From: Peronospora farinosa
Lineage: Eukaryota; Oomycota; Peronosporomycetes; Peronosporales; Peronosporaceae
Direction of reading: 5' to 3'
Assembly: GCA_947646735.1 (NCBI GenBank)
Contig: CANTFK010000842.1
Coordinates: 248,001-312,000 of the forward strand
Length of the DNA: 64,000 nucleotides
Shown: positions 44,801-53,829 of the stretch, piece after piece
Position numbering within the stretch: the stretch's first letter is position 1
Layout: every line of letters starts with the position of its first letter
Made by a program: the position numbers and the translations under genes
The notes under the pieces: generated by a model
Told to the model about the DNA's origin: nothing
The model's input: only the letters and a program-made list of their open reading frames with translations
Databases searched by the model: none

Positions 44801-44889
44801 CGACAACCCCTGATATCTACAACCCGGCTTTAGCGCGACTTGAGGTCGAGGGTGTGCGATTTATTGAGAAGTCATTTCCGCAGCATTGA
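41845..44889 (+). CDS. AASS: Bifunctional lysine-ketoglutarate reductase / saccharopine dehydrogenase
   Basis: 1014 residues, single exon. The N-terminal half is LKR: GIVREVYHKWERRVPLTP, YFFFSHTIKAQPENM, LIDYECITEESGKRLIAFGG and the NVSKGAQEIFK nucleotide-binding region. A linker near 430-575 leads to the saccharopine dehydrogenase half, starting KIVCFGAGLVASPLVEYL (Rossmann glycines) with LCEIGLDPGMDHMSAMK and FSWSPRGVLTA. The fused enzyme converts lysine via saccharopine to aminoadipate semialdehyde and is normally mitochondrial. No obvious presequence is present at this start. Length matches animal and plant AASS without a long presequence. Confidence 0.95.
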   Translation: MTGKCVGIVREVYHKWERRVPLTPVHVQDLLQRGVQVLVQPSTSRVFSDEQYVRAGAILSEDLAAANVIVGVKQVPEPALLADKTYFFFSHTIKAQPENMALLNAVLHRRVTLIDYECITEESGKRLIAFGGNAGRAGMITGFRGLGERLINMGISTPFVNVASAYMYADLEHAKDAVKAVGRRISFDGLPEELTPMTFAFTGNGNVSKGAQEIFKLMPHEMVHSSELSKLPKNNRVLYGTVIDDPEYFVKPQAGSGVTNSRANYYQNPHQFEAAFHEKVLPYTSMLVNCMYWDERFPRLITREQIRELRGAGNQKLLGIADISCDIGGSIEFLERTTEIERPFALYDVDEDKMRDDGDNRGLEGNGVMVMGVDILPSELARESSQQFGDCLVEYVAALSSASSSNVPLYEQKNLPAELRGACIASKGLLAPRYEYIHRICAERERSKQYKFLDAQQEVAGSTCLLLEGHLFDTGLINQVLNLIEHHDGGFHLVNCDVRPNVGAENSASDAISNAIVQISMNDRDALDGIITKIRSLADLTSGANATVTELPDLCGTNFSRSRGAVVRKDAAGNISTDVSVSIPKKRKIVCFGAGLVASPLVEYLSREQGYEVHVVSGLESEVKGIVRKIARRNIRPHVLNVVEDAASVDKLCAEADCVVSLLPASMHTAIAHHCIQHATPLVTASYVSPEMKELDAKAKKSGIPILCEIGLDPGMDHMSAMKVIDAVKAHSGKIVSFSSVCGGLPAPEAADNAIGYKFSWSPRGVLTAALNAAQYRKNGEVVNVVGEDLLNRSERVKFLPALNIEQIPNRNSLPYGKIYGIPEAHSLYRGTLRYGGCCQILYQLRKLGLFDMDPSKPIPATWPDLLKQLGGLQGLREDAHGFLQWLGACHHDTPMVKAPSILDAFCALLQDKLSYQPGERDMAIMHHEFGIEYEDGKKEKRTSTFVGYGSEKGDTIMAKTVGLSAAIGVQLILQDAVQNRGVLTPTTPDIYNPALARLEVEGVRFIEKSFPQH

Positions 44890-46390
44890 GATTCGGCATG
44901 GAAACGATGGCCCGTGCTTTTTTAATTTAGTCGAGTGGCGTCTCGTCTTTCACGAGCTACAAGGTCAGACAACTGTGGATGATCTGATATACGTTGCTGA
45001 GTTAGTTCGAGATTCTTTCTCGGTCTGGAATCACCGTACTGTCACACACTTCGATTCGCGGCGCCAAAACTTGACCTGCTCCACGATGGTGTTAAGTTGT
45101 CGGTTTAGAAACAACAGAAACACTATGAGTCAACTGAGACGCCTACCGAGCAAAGCATTGCAGACGGTGCCGACATTTTCGTGCAGCTTCCAGGTTTTCG
45201 TTTTGCAGCATCACGACATGTTTATCAGCGCACTAATACCGATCTGATTTTGTCTTCACCGTATTTTATGCTTTATCATGTACTCGTTTCGCTCTTCCAT
45301 CGCTTGTATCTAACCGTAGCACAAGCAAGTTAGACAGACATGTGAATGCTTTTCAATTCTGTAAATCACCTCCGTTCCAAAGATCGCTTCATCTTTTTGG
45401 TTTCTCTGTGTCGATTACAACTGTTGAAGGTTCAATAAAGATACTTGAGATGCTTTTGCTTTCATTTGTTTCAATTAAGCTTATCCTCGTTCATCTCTCT
45501 GCTCGTTTTTCTTTGGCATCGTAAAGCATACTGCAAATAGTATGGTTTTATCATTACTTTTTCCAACGACCTATAGGCCAGACCGGTTTTAGTCAAAAGC
45601 CATGATACGCATGTGGCGTCACCTCTTACAATTTTCGTAACTAATAACCTCGAATGGTACAGCCCGTCGGGTGTTAAGTGGTTCAGCAAGGGGCAAATTG
45701 CAGCTTCATCTTAACAATTAAGTGATTAACAGGTGGAGGAATGAAAATCGTGTCCGTTGAAGTTAGTAGGTCGATAGATAGCAGATTGGAACTCGCGATT
45801 GATGTTTTAAGCGGCTTCACAGGAGACCGTTTGTTCGGTAGTTCAGATTGAAACTTATGTTTACCATAGTTCCAGAGATCTCGTCGCTCCTTCGCTGTAT
45901 AGCAGCCAGTTGTCCTTCTGTTGATACGTTAGGCGAAGAAGGCTTGACTTCCCTAGCCAATTCAATGTTCGCAGCAACGGCGGGTCCCTTGAGATCATCG
46001 GCCAGCGGGCGGCCAAACCAATAACGGCATATTCCCGGTCCATCAGGATTTTGTCGGAATGGTGGGGGACCAGAGGGAAGCATCGACGGTTCACCCCTTA
46101 TTCGCTTGGGTCCCAACGGTGCACTTCCCCGTCTTCAACCTTCATCTTCTCGTCCCCAGTTATCACATGCCTCTTAGTTTTCTCGTCACTTTCTTGACGG
46201 GATGGTGCACTGTGACGGCCACTTAACGTGCTCCTGCGAATTGTACGTCGATGCATTTTACCGACTTTTCGGAACGTCGCGATTATGTCATATATTCGAT
46301 ATTTGCATCAACTTGTCGATGTTTCGGCTTGTTCATGAGATCATCTCAAATAACCGAAACTTGACAAGTGTCCCGGTCAAAGTGCAACAA
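44890..46390. other. Intergenic region, possible decayed coding fragments
   Basis: Directly after LKR/SDH an open frame (to 45247) overlaps its end, without recognisable motifs. A minus-strand 99-residue frame at 45817-46116 (Pro/Arg-rich start, YWFGRPLADDLKGPAV) is also unassigned. Neither has enough support to be called a gene. Confidence 0.4.
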
Positions 46391-48290
46391 TCAAGTCAAT
46401 CGTACGCTAACGAGGTCTACTCCATGGTTGCAAGTAGCATTAGCAACTGCCACGATTGGTAATATATCCGCGGAATGTGAAGGCTCAACAGCCAGCGGTT
46501 CTTTCAAGAAAGGAATCGTGCATGCACCCAACCAAGTTCAAGAATCCACATCAATGCATAGCTTTCTTCTTGTACCGTTTGAAACTGATGAGCCGTCTCA
46601 AGCACTTTTCCAACGCAAGAATGGACTCGCCGCGCTCGTCTTCATCATCAACGTGACCAAGATCCTTCTTAACAAACCAATCGCGGTGGTGTGGGGCAAC
46701 CTTGTCCACACCACCAAAGAAGACATCGACACTGTGTGTGTGGTCCAACCCGTACGCGCTCAAGCTGCCCAAGAAAGCACCTTTCGGGCTACAGGCATGC
46801 TACTTGTACACATACCGCCATGTGGCCGACGAGGTGTATGGCGTCGTCGAGTACTATCTACACGAGTTCCATGACGATATGACTCTGTCGGCAGAAGAAT
46901 TTGGGTCGACCAAGCTTGACTATGAAATGTACTCTTTCAGCGGAATGGGCTTTGATATCCGAACTTGTGTGTCTGGCAGCACAAATTGCATAGACTCGAC
47001 ACTGGTGCACGGCATGGCGTTCGTTTCGGCGGCGTCCGCTGGCCTGGCGCCAAGAATTGAGTCATATTATGTCATGGAGCTGGTAGATAGCTCGACGCCT
47101 GGTACAGCTGGTAAACGATCAGACGTGGGTGGTCTTTGCCAGCAACACGAGTGCGTCCTTCTCGGTCGACTCTACGGGACCAGCTTTGGTGGGAAGCGCG
47201 ACCTATAACGGCACGAACCGGCTGGCAGCTCTCCGTAAAAGCGGTGATCAATGCGTTTACAATGACTACGCATCATGTATAGTTCGTGGCGGTGGTGTGT
47301 CGGTGCAGTCCTGCTCGCTGGACTGGAAGAATGCAAGCAGAGGGTGAGACAGTACGGGGTCTTCTGCATGTCACGCTGTCCCATCAAGTGGACGTCATGA
47401 ATGGCGCTACGATTGCAGAGCAAGGGTGCCACCGTACTGCAATCGAGGACGCGTGGCAAGATGAATGGTCAAGTGACTACATCGTCGTGCTGGATTTTGT
47501 CGAAGCAGGTGAGGTGGGCTTTACCCGGCTACCAAGCTGACAGCTGACGTGGTCTCGCAGATTAATCTCCTGTCTACCCTGCATAGTGACATTGACAGCA
47601 AGTGAGCTTTCCGATACCAGAAGCTAGTTTTTCTATGGTAAGGCGTACGGGATGGCCGCCAATAGCTTGATGATGATACTGCACTGCTGAGAAGATGTTT
47701 GAGCAAAGTTAAAGGCTGCCCTCATCGAAGCTTTTATGATTGGAACCATGTGTATGCCATTGTGTACGAGAAACAACATACAGGGGCATCGTAACCAGCC
47801 AGATTTTCACCGTTAATGTTAGTGTGGACTTGGCAACGGGGTGTACGACGATCACCATTATCACTATGGCTACTGGGTGACAGGATCGGTTATCCTCAGA
47901 AACTGGACTCGTCGTGGCGCAGCTTGACCATGCTGCGTGACGTTGTCAATTCAAGCTCGGACGAAACGTACTTCCCTATGTTCCGATATATATGAATTCT
48001 ACTCACATGGGGCAACTTCTATGGCTGATGGTAAAGACGAAGAGAGCACATCAGAGGACGTCCATTTCTGCTATGGGATGACGCTGTGGGGTCACGCGCT
48101 CACAGGAGTCTTCTTGGACAATAAAGTGAACTACACGACGTGGTTCAGTGATGAAGATGCTCTGCATCCACGGCATCCAAATGGTATTGGTGTCACCTCA
48201 TTAAGGGACTTGTCCGAACGGCTGACGTTCGTCCAGGAGGAATGCGACGATAATCTATCTGGAAGGAAGTTATTGTCACGAGTGATAGAT
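46391..48290 (+). pseudogene. GH81 glucanase pseudogene, paralogue of the 16227 gene
   Basis: Broken frames follow the intact protein in order: LFQRKNGLAALVFIINVTKI, NPYALKLPKKAPFG, EYYLHEFHDDMTLSAEEF, NCIDSTLVHGMAFVS, YASCIVRGG, GNGVYDDHHYHYGYWVT (about 47835-47880), GKDEESTSEDVHFCYGMTLWG and GVFLDNKVNYTTWF. The last two are joined by loss of about 45 codons present in the intact gene. Many frameshifts and the deletion show it is dead. Catalytic glutamates survive in the remains, so decay is not ancient in that block. Confidence 0.9.
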
Positions 48291-49297
48291 ACCCTGGTAA
48301 GGCAATCCTACGTTATATTACGATTAGATCCTTTACTTTCTACGATACTGTAAGTTTATCTAGCTGATACATTTGTAATCGATCTCTTTATCAATTGTTT
48401 CGTGTATTGGTCGATTGATTCTATTGAAGCATTGCAAAAAAGTAAAGTCGCCAGGTAGCAACGTATGCTGTAGTCTTTCGTTTCCGTGTACGATATTCTG
48501 CAATCGGGCATACATAGGAACAACCTTGTCTTTTTTCTACTGCATTACTTTGCAGCCGCGAAATGTCGCAGTGATTTTCTGTAGCTACGTGGGTGGTGTT
48601 GAGAAGAAGAGGCAGCAAGTAAACGAAGGGCAGCCATATAGTACCGGCGATCGTACAGAAAATAATGCCTAAAGTGATAGTCTTAGAAATGAAGGAATCT
48701 ATCCGTTAAGACAAGTTATCAAATAAAAAAGTTATAAATTAGGATGGCTTGGACCAGAATTAGTGAGCAGGTAAGAAAAGTTATCAGGTAAGGCAGTAAT
48801 ACTGTAGGTAAGGTTTTCTGTATTTATCTGCATAGACGTGTTTATCACATGGACGACTACAGCTGACGTGCCTTTCCATGTAAGCAGCAGCGTCAGCTTG
48901 AATCAGGTCCACCACCTTCAAGCTAGGTTCTATTTAATTGGGTACGGTATCCTTCTATTTTCTAATTTATAACCGCACTAGCTGCACAATCGACCATTCT
49001 CCTTAGGTCCGATTTAGTCTTCGCCATTTCCTCCTGACGAGTTTATTATTAGCAACGTGTAGTAACTTAACAGTTACTAAAAGCGTAATCGGTGTTTGTG
49101 CTCGGAAAAATAATCTGAATTGTCATAAAATTTAAAAGTTCATACACGTAAACAGGTAATTTTCTAAAATTCTTTTTTTGCACAAAAATAAACGACCACC
49201 CTTTGGAATCAGAAAGGTGGCAGCAGCCTGTTTCAGAATTTTTAATTTTGTCCAATCATCTCGTATATTCCGACGCTTTAGCTCGCTATATCGCAAA
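48291..49297. other. AT-rich intergenic region
   Basis: Low-complexity AT-rich DNA; no gene-like frame recognised. Short frames at 48415-48672 (+) and 49067-49255 (-) are without motifs. It includes the promoter of the voltage-sensor-like gene. Confidence 0.55.
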
Positions 49298-50283
49298 ATG
49301 AAGGCACCCAAGAGCTACGCAAAGCTGTCAGGCGCGACGGCGCCGCACATTGGATGCAAAGAGCACGTCATGACAGTGGCCAGTCGTCTGTACTTTTCTA
49401 GTTTTTATCGAATCGTATACTTCTTTATGATCGCCTCAAGTCTTGTATGCGTCGTCTGGGTAAGTAAACTAAGACGTCACTATTTACTGCATAATTCGAG
49501 TTTCTAATCCATATTGTTCGATGCAGACGGGGATAAATGATTGGAAAATGTACGTTAAAAGAATAGCAAGACGCTGGACCGAATGACGAAACTTGACGAG
49601 TGTTTGTTGTTGTTCATACTGCTCAGTCCGTCCTCGATGGTGTTCATCTCGCTGGAGATTATAGTCAGCACGCTGTTGGTATTGGAAGTGTTGCTTCGGA
49701 TGATGGCGTTTAAAAGAGTAAGCAAGAGTGATGACGATGATTTATTCTAACAGCGTCGTGGTACTTATCTATTGTATGTGATTGGATCATTGCAGCGGTT
49801 CTGGCACAAATGGTGCAACATTTTTGACGTTGTCGCCTTAGGTGCGTCAATGATTTAGTCTGTTTGACGTCGATTCTATATGGTGCAATAATGATTAAGA
49901 TGAGTGACATTGTGTTGCTGTTTGTAGTTATGAGCCTTGTATCAGTGGCAATGTATTTCAACGAGGAAGGTGTGCTTGGTGAGCTGGAAGAAGTTGCAGC
50001 GGACTCGGTGTTGGCTTTGCGCAATGCCGTACAGTACGCTCGATTGGCAATATTTCTCAAGTGAGTTACTGTATGTGTGTTGGTTCATGACTCTGGTTGC
50101 TAATTTCATATTTGGCTTATGTTTTTGAGTAGGAATCGGTCCGATCGACCGACAACAATTGGCAAAGAAATCGACTTTGAAGAGCTAGCTGCGAATCCGG
50201 ATGATGAACGAGAATTGATGCTGAATGCGGAGAGTGGGATGACTTTGGAAAGCGATGATGAAGAAGAAATCCAAATCGTTTAG
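49298..50283 (+). CDS. Stand-alone voltage-sensor-like four-helix membrane protein
   Basis: Exons 49298-49459, 49562-49717, 49796-49841, 49928-50060 and 50133-50283 join in phase to 215 residues. The acceptor of exon 2 is the least certain. Helix 1 is FYRIVYFFMIASSLVCVVW. Helix 2, MVFISLEIIVSTLLVLEVLLRMM, has acidic residues in the membrane. Helix 3 is WCNIFDVVALVMSLVSVAMYF with the S3-type Asp. Helix 4, ALRNAVQYARLAIFLKN, has Arg/Arg/Lys at roughly helical spacing. This is the pattern of an ion-channel S1-S4 domain, but no pore segment follows, only an acidic tail. It could be a proton-channel-like or regulatory protein. Confidence 0.65.
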
Positions 50284-50406
50284 ACGTTGTGTTGCAAGTT
50301 GTCATTTTGTCGAATGTCCGTGGGAAATGCAAGTGTAGCAATATTCATCAAGTTGAGTGTAAAACAAAGAGCACTTCGTATTGGATATGCACGCAGACTA
50401 TGTCAA

Positions 50407-51635
50407 CTAAAAGAATAGCAGCTTCATGAGAATGGCCCACATCATGTGCGCCCCACTACAACACCAAAATCAAGTAAAATTAACATTGCCGCAATAACCT
50501 TATGCGCGTAGGGTAGTATCGAGCATCAAGGAATATGAAATGTGCGTACCTGATGACTGCCAACACCGGCAGCATCTTTTCCTTTGTTAAATGCTCAGAA
50601 ATGACGTGCCAGAGGTTGGTCAGCAAGAAAAAGAGCGACCACGTCATCGCCATCAACATTGCTACCCAGTCCATAGCATCGATCGGAAAAACGCACAATA
50701 TCTACATGAATACGTGAATCAGATGGAACAATACCACGTATATAGAACACAACATAATCACAAGCTTACCGCCGCCGGGATGAACATAATCGCCGAGTAT
50801 CCATATAGACACACAAGAAAGAGCAAATTCATAGGCACATTGAAGTATTTACCCACGAGCCAGATGAGCATGGGCAGGCCCAAAAGAAAGATCTCAACCA
50901 ATGTGTACGCCGAAGCCAGACGGCTAAAATCGTATGCCCATTCATCTGTGTCGCCCACGTAATCCAAAAAGGACGCGACATTGCTGCACGACGCCAAGCA
51001 GAATATGAGTGTCGTGGAGAGCCAAAATGGTCCATAAGCATCAGGTGACTGGAGTGCCAGGTCAGCGAATGTTGGGTCCTTCTTGAACGGCACTAGCGCT
51101 CGTATCAGACGCTGCTGAACGTCCGCTGTGTCGACATCAAAGTACTAAAGGACACATCAAACAGACAATAAACAAGACACAAAAATGTCACACCAATGTC
51201 ACGAGCAATGCCATTGATATCCACACACACCGGCTGATAGTAAGCTAAAGAGAAGCAGCCACAGAGTCCCATGGGGCGTGCAGGTTTGCTGTCTTCTCCA
51301 AAGGCTGCGTTCTTGGAGCCCATAAGGGTGTTCCGAACCTGCGAAGACATGAGTCCTTCCTCCATCTCATCACCTTCGACCACAGTGACCTCTGAGGATG
51401 ACAATTAAAACCATACACGGTAATTTTAGTATCTAGAAATTGTCTTGTGGCTTTATGTCACAGTAAGCGATCTACCAAAATCCAATTCGGCACCTCGATC
51501 CTGAACAAAATGAAAGAAGGATATACAAGGAAAAAAAGGAGTCACTTTACTGTACAGAATAAGAAAGAAAGAAAAGGGAAAGACGGGACTACGTACGTTC
51601 ATAGCATTCGCCGCGGTCTTGACGTCGTCGTCCAT
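50407..51635 (-). CDS. YIPF1/2-type Yip1-domain Golgi membrane protein
   Basis: Exons 51635-51597, 51500-51476, 51391-51231, 51144-50770, 50701-50550 and 50455-50407 join in phase to 266 residues. The signature YYQPYFDVDTADVQQRLIRA followed by DAYGPFWLSTTLIFCLA, LVCLYGYSAIMFIPAA and the final two helices (WVAMLMAMTWSLFFLLTNLW, GAHMMWAILMKLLFF) is that of YIPF1/2 proteins. These are five-helix proteins of Golgi and ER-Golgi membranes that bind Rab GTPases. It is convergent with the voltage-sensor-like gene. Confidence 0.9.
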
Positions 51636-51877
51636 GTGTCTTACTTTTTTAATGAATTGTAAATACCTTTGTTTTCAACCAATAGAATCACAGCCTATAG
51701 GTGAATCGTTATCGCAACATTCACGCAACACGGCGTATACGCTAGAACCTGCCTATAGTAATACTTTTTAGCTGACCTAATTTGTCCTACCTGCTAGGAT
51801 CATCCGATATAAAAAATATCACTTTAGGCAAGTTTTTTAGGTCGAGAGCAAGTGATTAGTGATTTGTAGTTGTAGTT

Positions 51878-53599
51878 TTAGTCTAGATCCTGCGTAGGCA
51901 CAACAGGCATGACAGGACCACTCGTAGCCTCGACCTCGGGAGTGGCAGCCTCAAGTTCCGCAGCTTTTTCCGCCTCCTCGGCATCCTCCAGCTCACCCAA
52001 CAGCTCACCGTCCTCGTCAGCGGCATCCTCCGCCTTCTTGACAATAGCAGCGACGTCCGCAGGCGTCAATCGCGTCGAGTCCTGCGTCACCTCCAGCGTC
52101 TTGTTGCCAGCCTTGCGCTCCGAAGCGGTCACTGTAAGAGCGCCCTTTGTACTCACAGTAAACGTCACCTCAATTTCGGCGTCGCCCTTTGGCAGCGGCG
52201 TGATGCCCGCCACACTCAGCTGTGCCACGAGAGTGTTGTCCTTGGCCATGAGGCGCTGGCCCTCGAAGATCTGCAGGAACACAGCCTCCTGGTTATCGGC
52301 CGACGTGGTGAACAGCTCGGTTGCAGAAGCAGGCAGAACCGTGTTGCGCTGGATTAGCTCTGACACACTACCATTGGCTAGGGCCACAGACAGGTTCAAG
52401 GGCACCACGTTCACCATATTCAGCGGTTTTTCAGGCTCGGGGACTCCCACGAGCTCAGCAAGGCAAGACGCCTCGATGGTGGCACCAAAAGCAACAGCTT
52501 CATCGGGAGATAGCTGCGTGTGCAGCGTCTTGCCCTCAAAATACTTCTTGACGAGGTTCTGCACTAGCGGGATACGGGTGGAACCGCCAACTAGCACAAC
52601 GTGGTCAATATCTTCCTTCTCAAGCTCATTTTCCTCCAGAATAGCGTCGATCTCAGTGATCGTCTTCTGCACGTAATCATTGATGAGCTCTTCGAAACGA
52701 GGGCGCGACAACTTGAGTGCAAAGTCCTCACCCTCCATAAGCGAGTCGACTTCGATGTTCGCCTGTGTTTGCGTGGAAAGTGAGCGCTTGGCAGCCTCAC
52801 AAGCAATGCGAAGGCGACTCGACGCCTTCTCGTTCGTCTTCACATCCAGCTTGGTTTTGCGTAAGAACGATTTGGCACAGTGTTCAAACACGGCAGCCGT
52901 AAAGTCTTCACCACCAAGAGTGTCGTTGCCCTTGCTGGCCACAATCTCAAACAGTCCCTTATCGGCGTTCAGCAGAGTCACATCATGGGTAGCACCGCCA
53001 ATGTCGAACACGAGGACGTACTCTGGCTTCTCATTATTAGCAGCTTCATCGAGTCCGTAAGCAATGGCAGCAGCTAGCGGTTCGCTCAGGTACTTCAGCA
53101 CATTGACTCCCGCCTTCTTGGCAGCAGCGTTCAGTAACTCCGTGTACTTGTCGTCCGTGTGCGCCGGCTTATTAATGACCACATGCTCGAGCTTCTCACC
53201 CGTAAAGTCCTCGGCCAGATCTTTGAGATTCTGTAGCAGCAGTGCCATAAATTCCACGGGATTCACGGCGTGTTTCTCACCATTACGCTGCGTCTCAGCC
53301 TGGGCGATCCCTTCCGTTCCTTCTGTGACATTAAAAGGCCACATCTTGACATACTCGCGGTCTTTTACGTCGGCGTGGGTCTTGCCTAGTAGCCGTTTGA
53401 GGTGGAAAATGGTGTTGTCCGCATGCGACGGCAGCTTATTGACAGCCGTGTCACCCACAATGACCTCCTCTCCCTCAAAACATACGTAAGCGGGCGTGGT
53501 ACGAAAGCCCTGATCATTCGCAATGATATTTACCTTGCCATTGTGCCACACACCCACGCAGCCGTGCGTTGTGCCAATGTCAATGCCTGCGACCACCAT
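51878..53599 (-). CDS. Divergent Hsp70-family protein with shortened C-terminus
   Basis: 573 residues, single exon, shorter than canonical Hsp70 (about 640). The nucleotide-binding domain is present but altered: GIDIGTTHGCVGV at phosphate loop 1, KPAHTDD where PAYFND is usual, and FDIGGATHDVTLL where the usual loop is DLGGGTFDV. VVLVGGSTRIP is kept. The beta-sandwich of the substrate domain follows (about 390-510). The helical lid is reduced to an Asp/Glu/Ala-rich tail ending TQDLD rather than EEVD. Such features fit non-canonical Hsp70s of the Ssz1/HSPA14 kind that act with ribosome-associated J proteins; this assignment is inference. Confidence 0.85.
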   Translation of the reverse strand: MVVAGIDIGTTHGCVGVWHNGKVNIIANDQGFRTTPAYVCFEGEEVIVGDTAVNKLPSHADNTIFHLKRLLGKTHADVKDREYVKMWPFNVTEGTEGIAQAETQRNGEKHAVNPVEFMALLLQNLKDLAEDFTGEKLEHVVINKPAHTDDKYTELLNAAAKKAGVNVLKYLSEPLAAAIAYGLDEAANNEKPEYVLVFDIGGATHDVTLLNADKGLFEIVASKGNDTLGGEDFTAAVFEHCAKSFLRKTKLDVKTNEKASSRLRIACEAAKRSLSTQTQANIEVDSLMEGEDFALKLSRPRFEELINDYVQKTITEIDAILEENELEKEDIDHVVLVGGSTRIPLVQNLVKKYFEGKTLHTQLSPDEAVAFGATIEASCLAELVGVPEPEKPLNMVNVVPLNLSVALANGSVSELIQRNTVLPASATELFTTSADNQEAVFLQIFEGQRLMAKDNTLVAQLSVAGITPLPKGDAEIEVTFTVSTKGALTVTASERKAGNKTLEVTQDSTRLTPADVAAIVKKAEDAADEDGELLGELEDAEEAEKAAELEAATPEVEATSGPVMPVVPTQDLD

Positions 53600-53829
53600 G
53601 AGTTTCTAATGCTACACTATGTATGGGATTTGTGTGGTGGGGACTAATCTGAGTATGAAAGACTGGGAGCCAACCAGTCTTCATAATTGACACGGACTTA
53701 CTAAACTCAAGTCTATTTCTAATTGGTAGAAAAGAATATTTATTCGATTCCAAAACACGATGTAAACTACATATCACTTCAATTTGCTTTCGACCCCATG
53801 GTACCGTCTCAAATAAAGAGATCTAACCT
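53600..53829. other. Short intergenic region between Hsp70-like gene and fusion gene
   Basis: 230 bp containing the Hsp70-like promoter (minus strand) and the 3' end of the fusion gene. No heat-shock-element array was recognised. Confidence 0.4.

Noticed and set aside
45817..46116. Minus-strand 99-residue ORF between LKR/SDH and the GH81 pseudogene
   Set aside because: No recognisable domain, no splice context or neighbouring exons; insufficient support for a gene.
51909..52676. 255-residue plus-strand Ser/Ala-rich ORF
   Set aside because: It is the antisense shadow of the Hsp70-like gene and has no motif.
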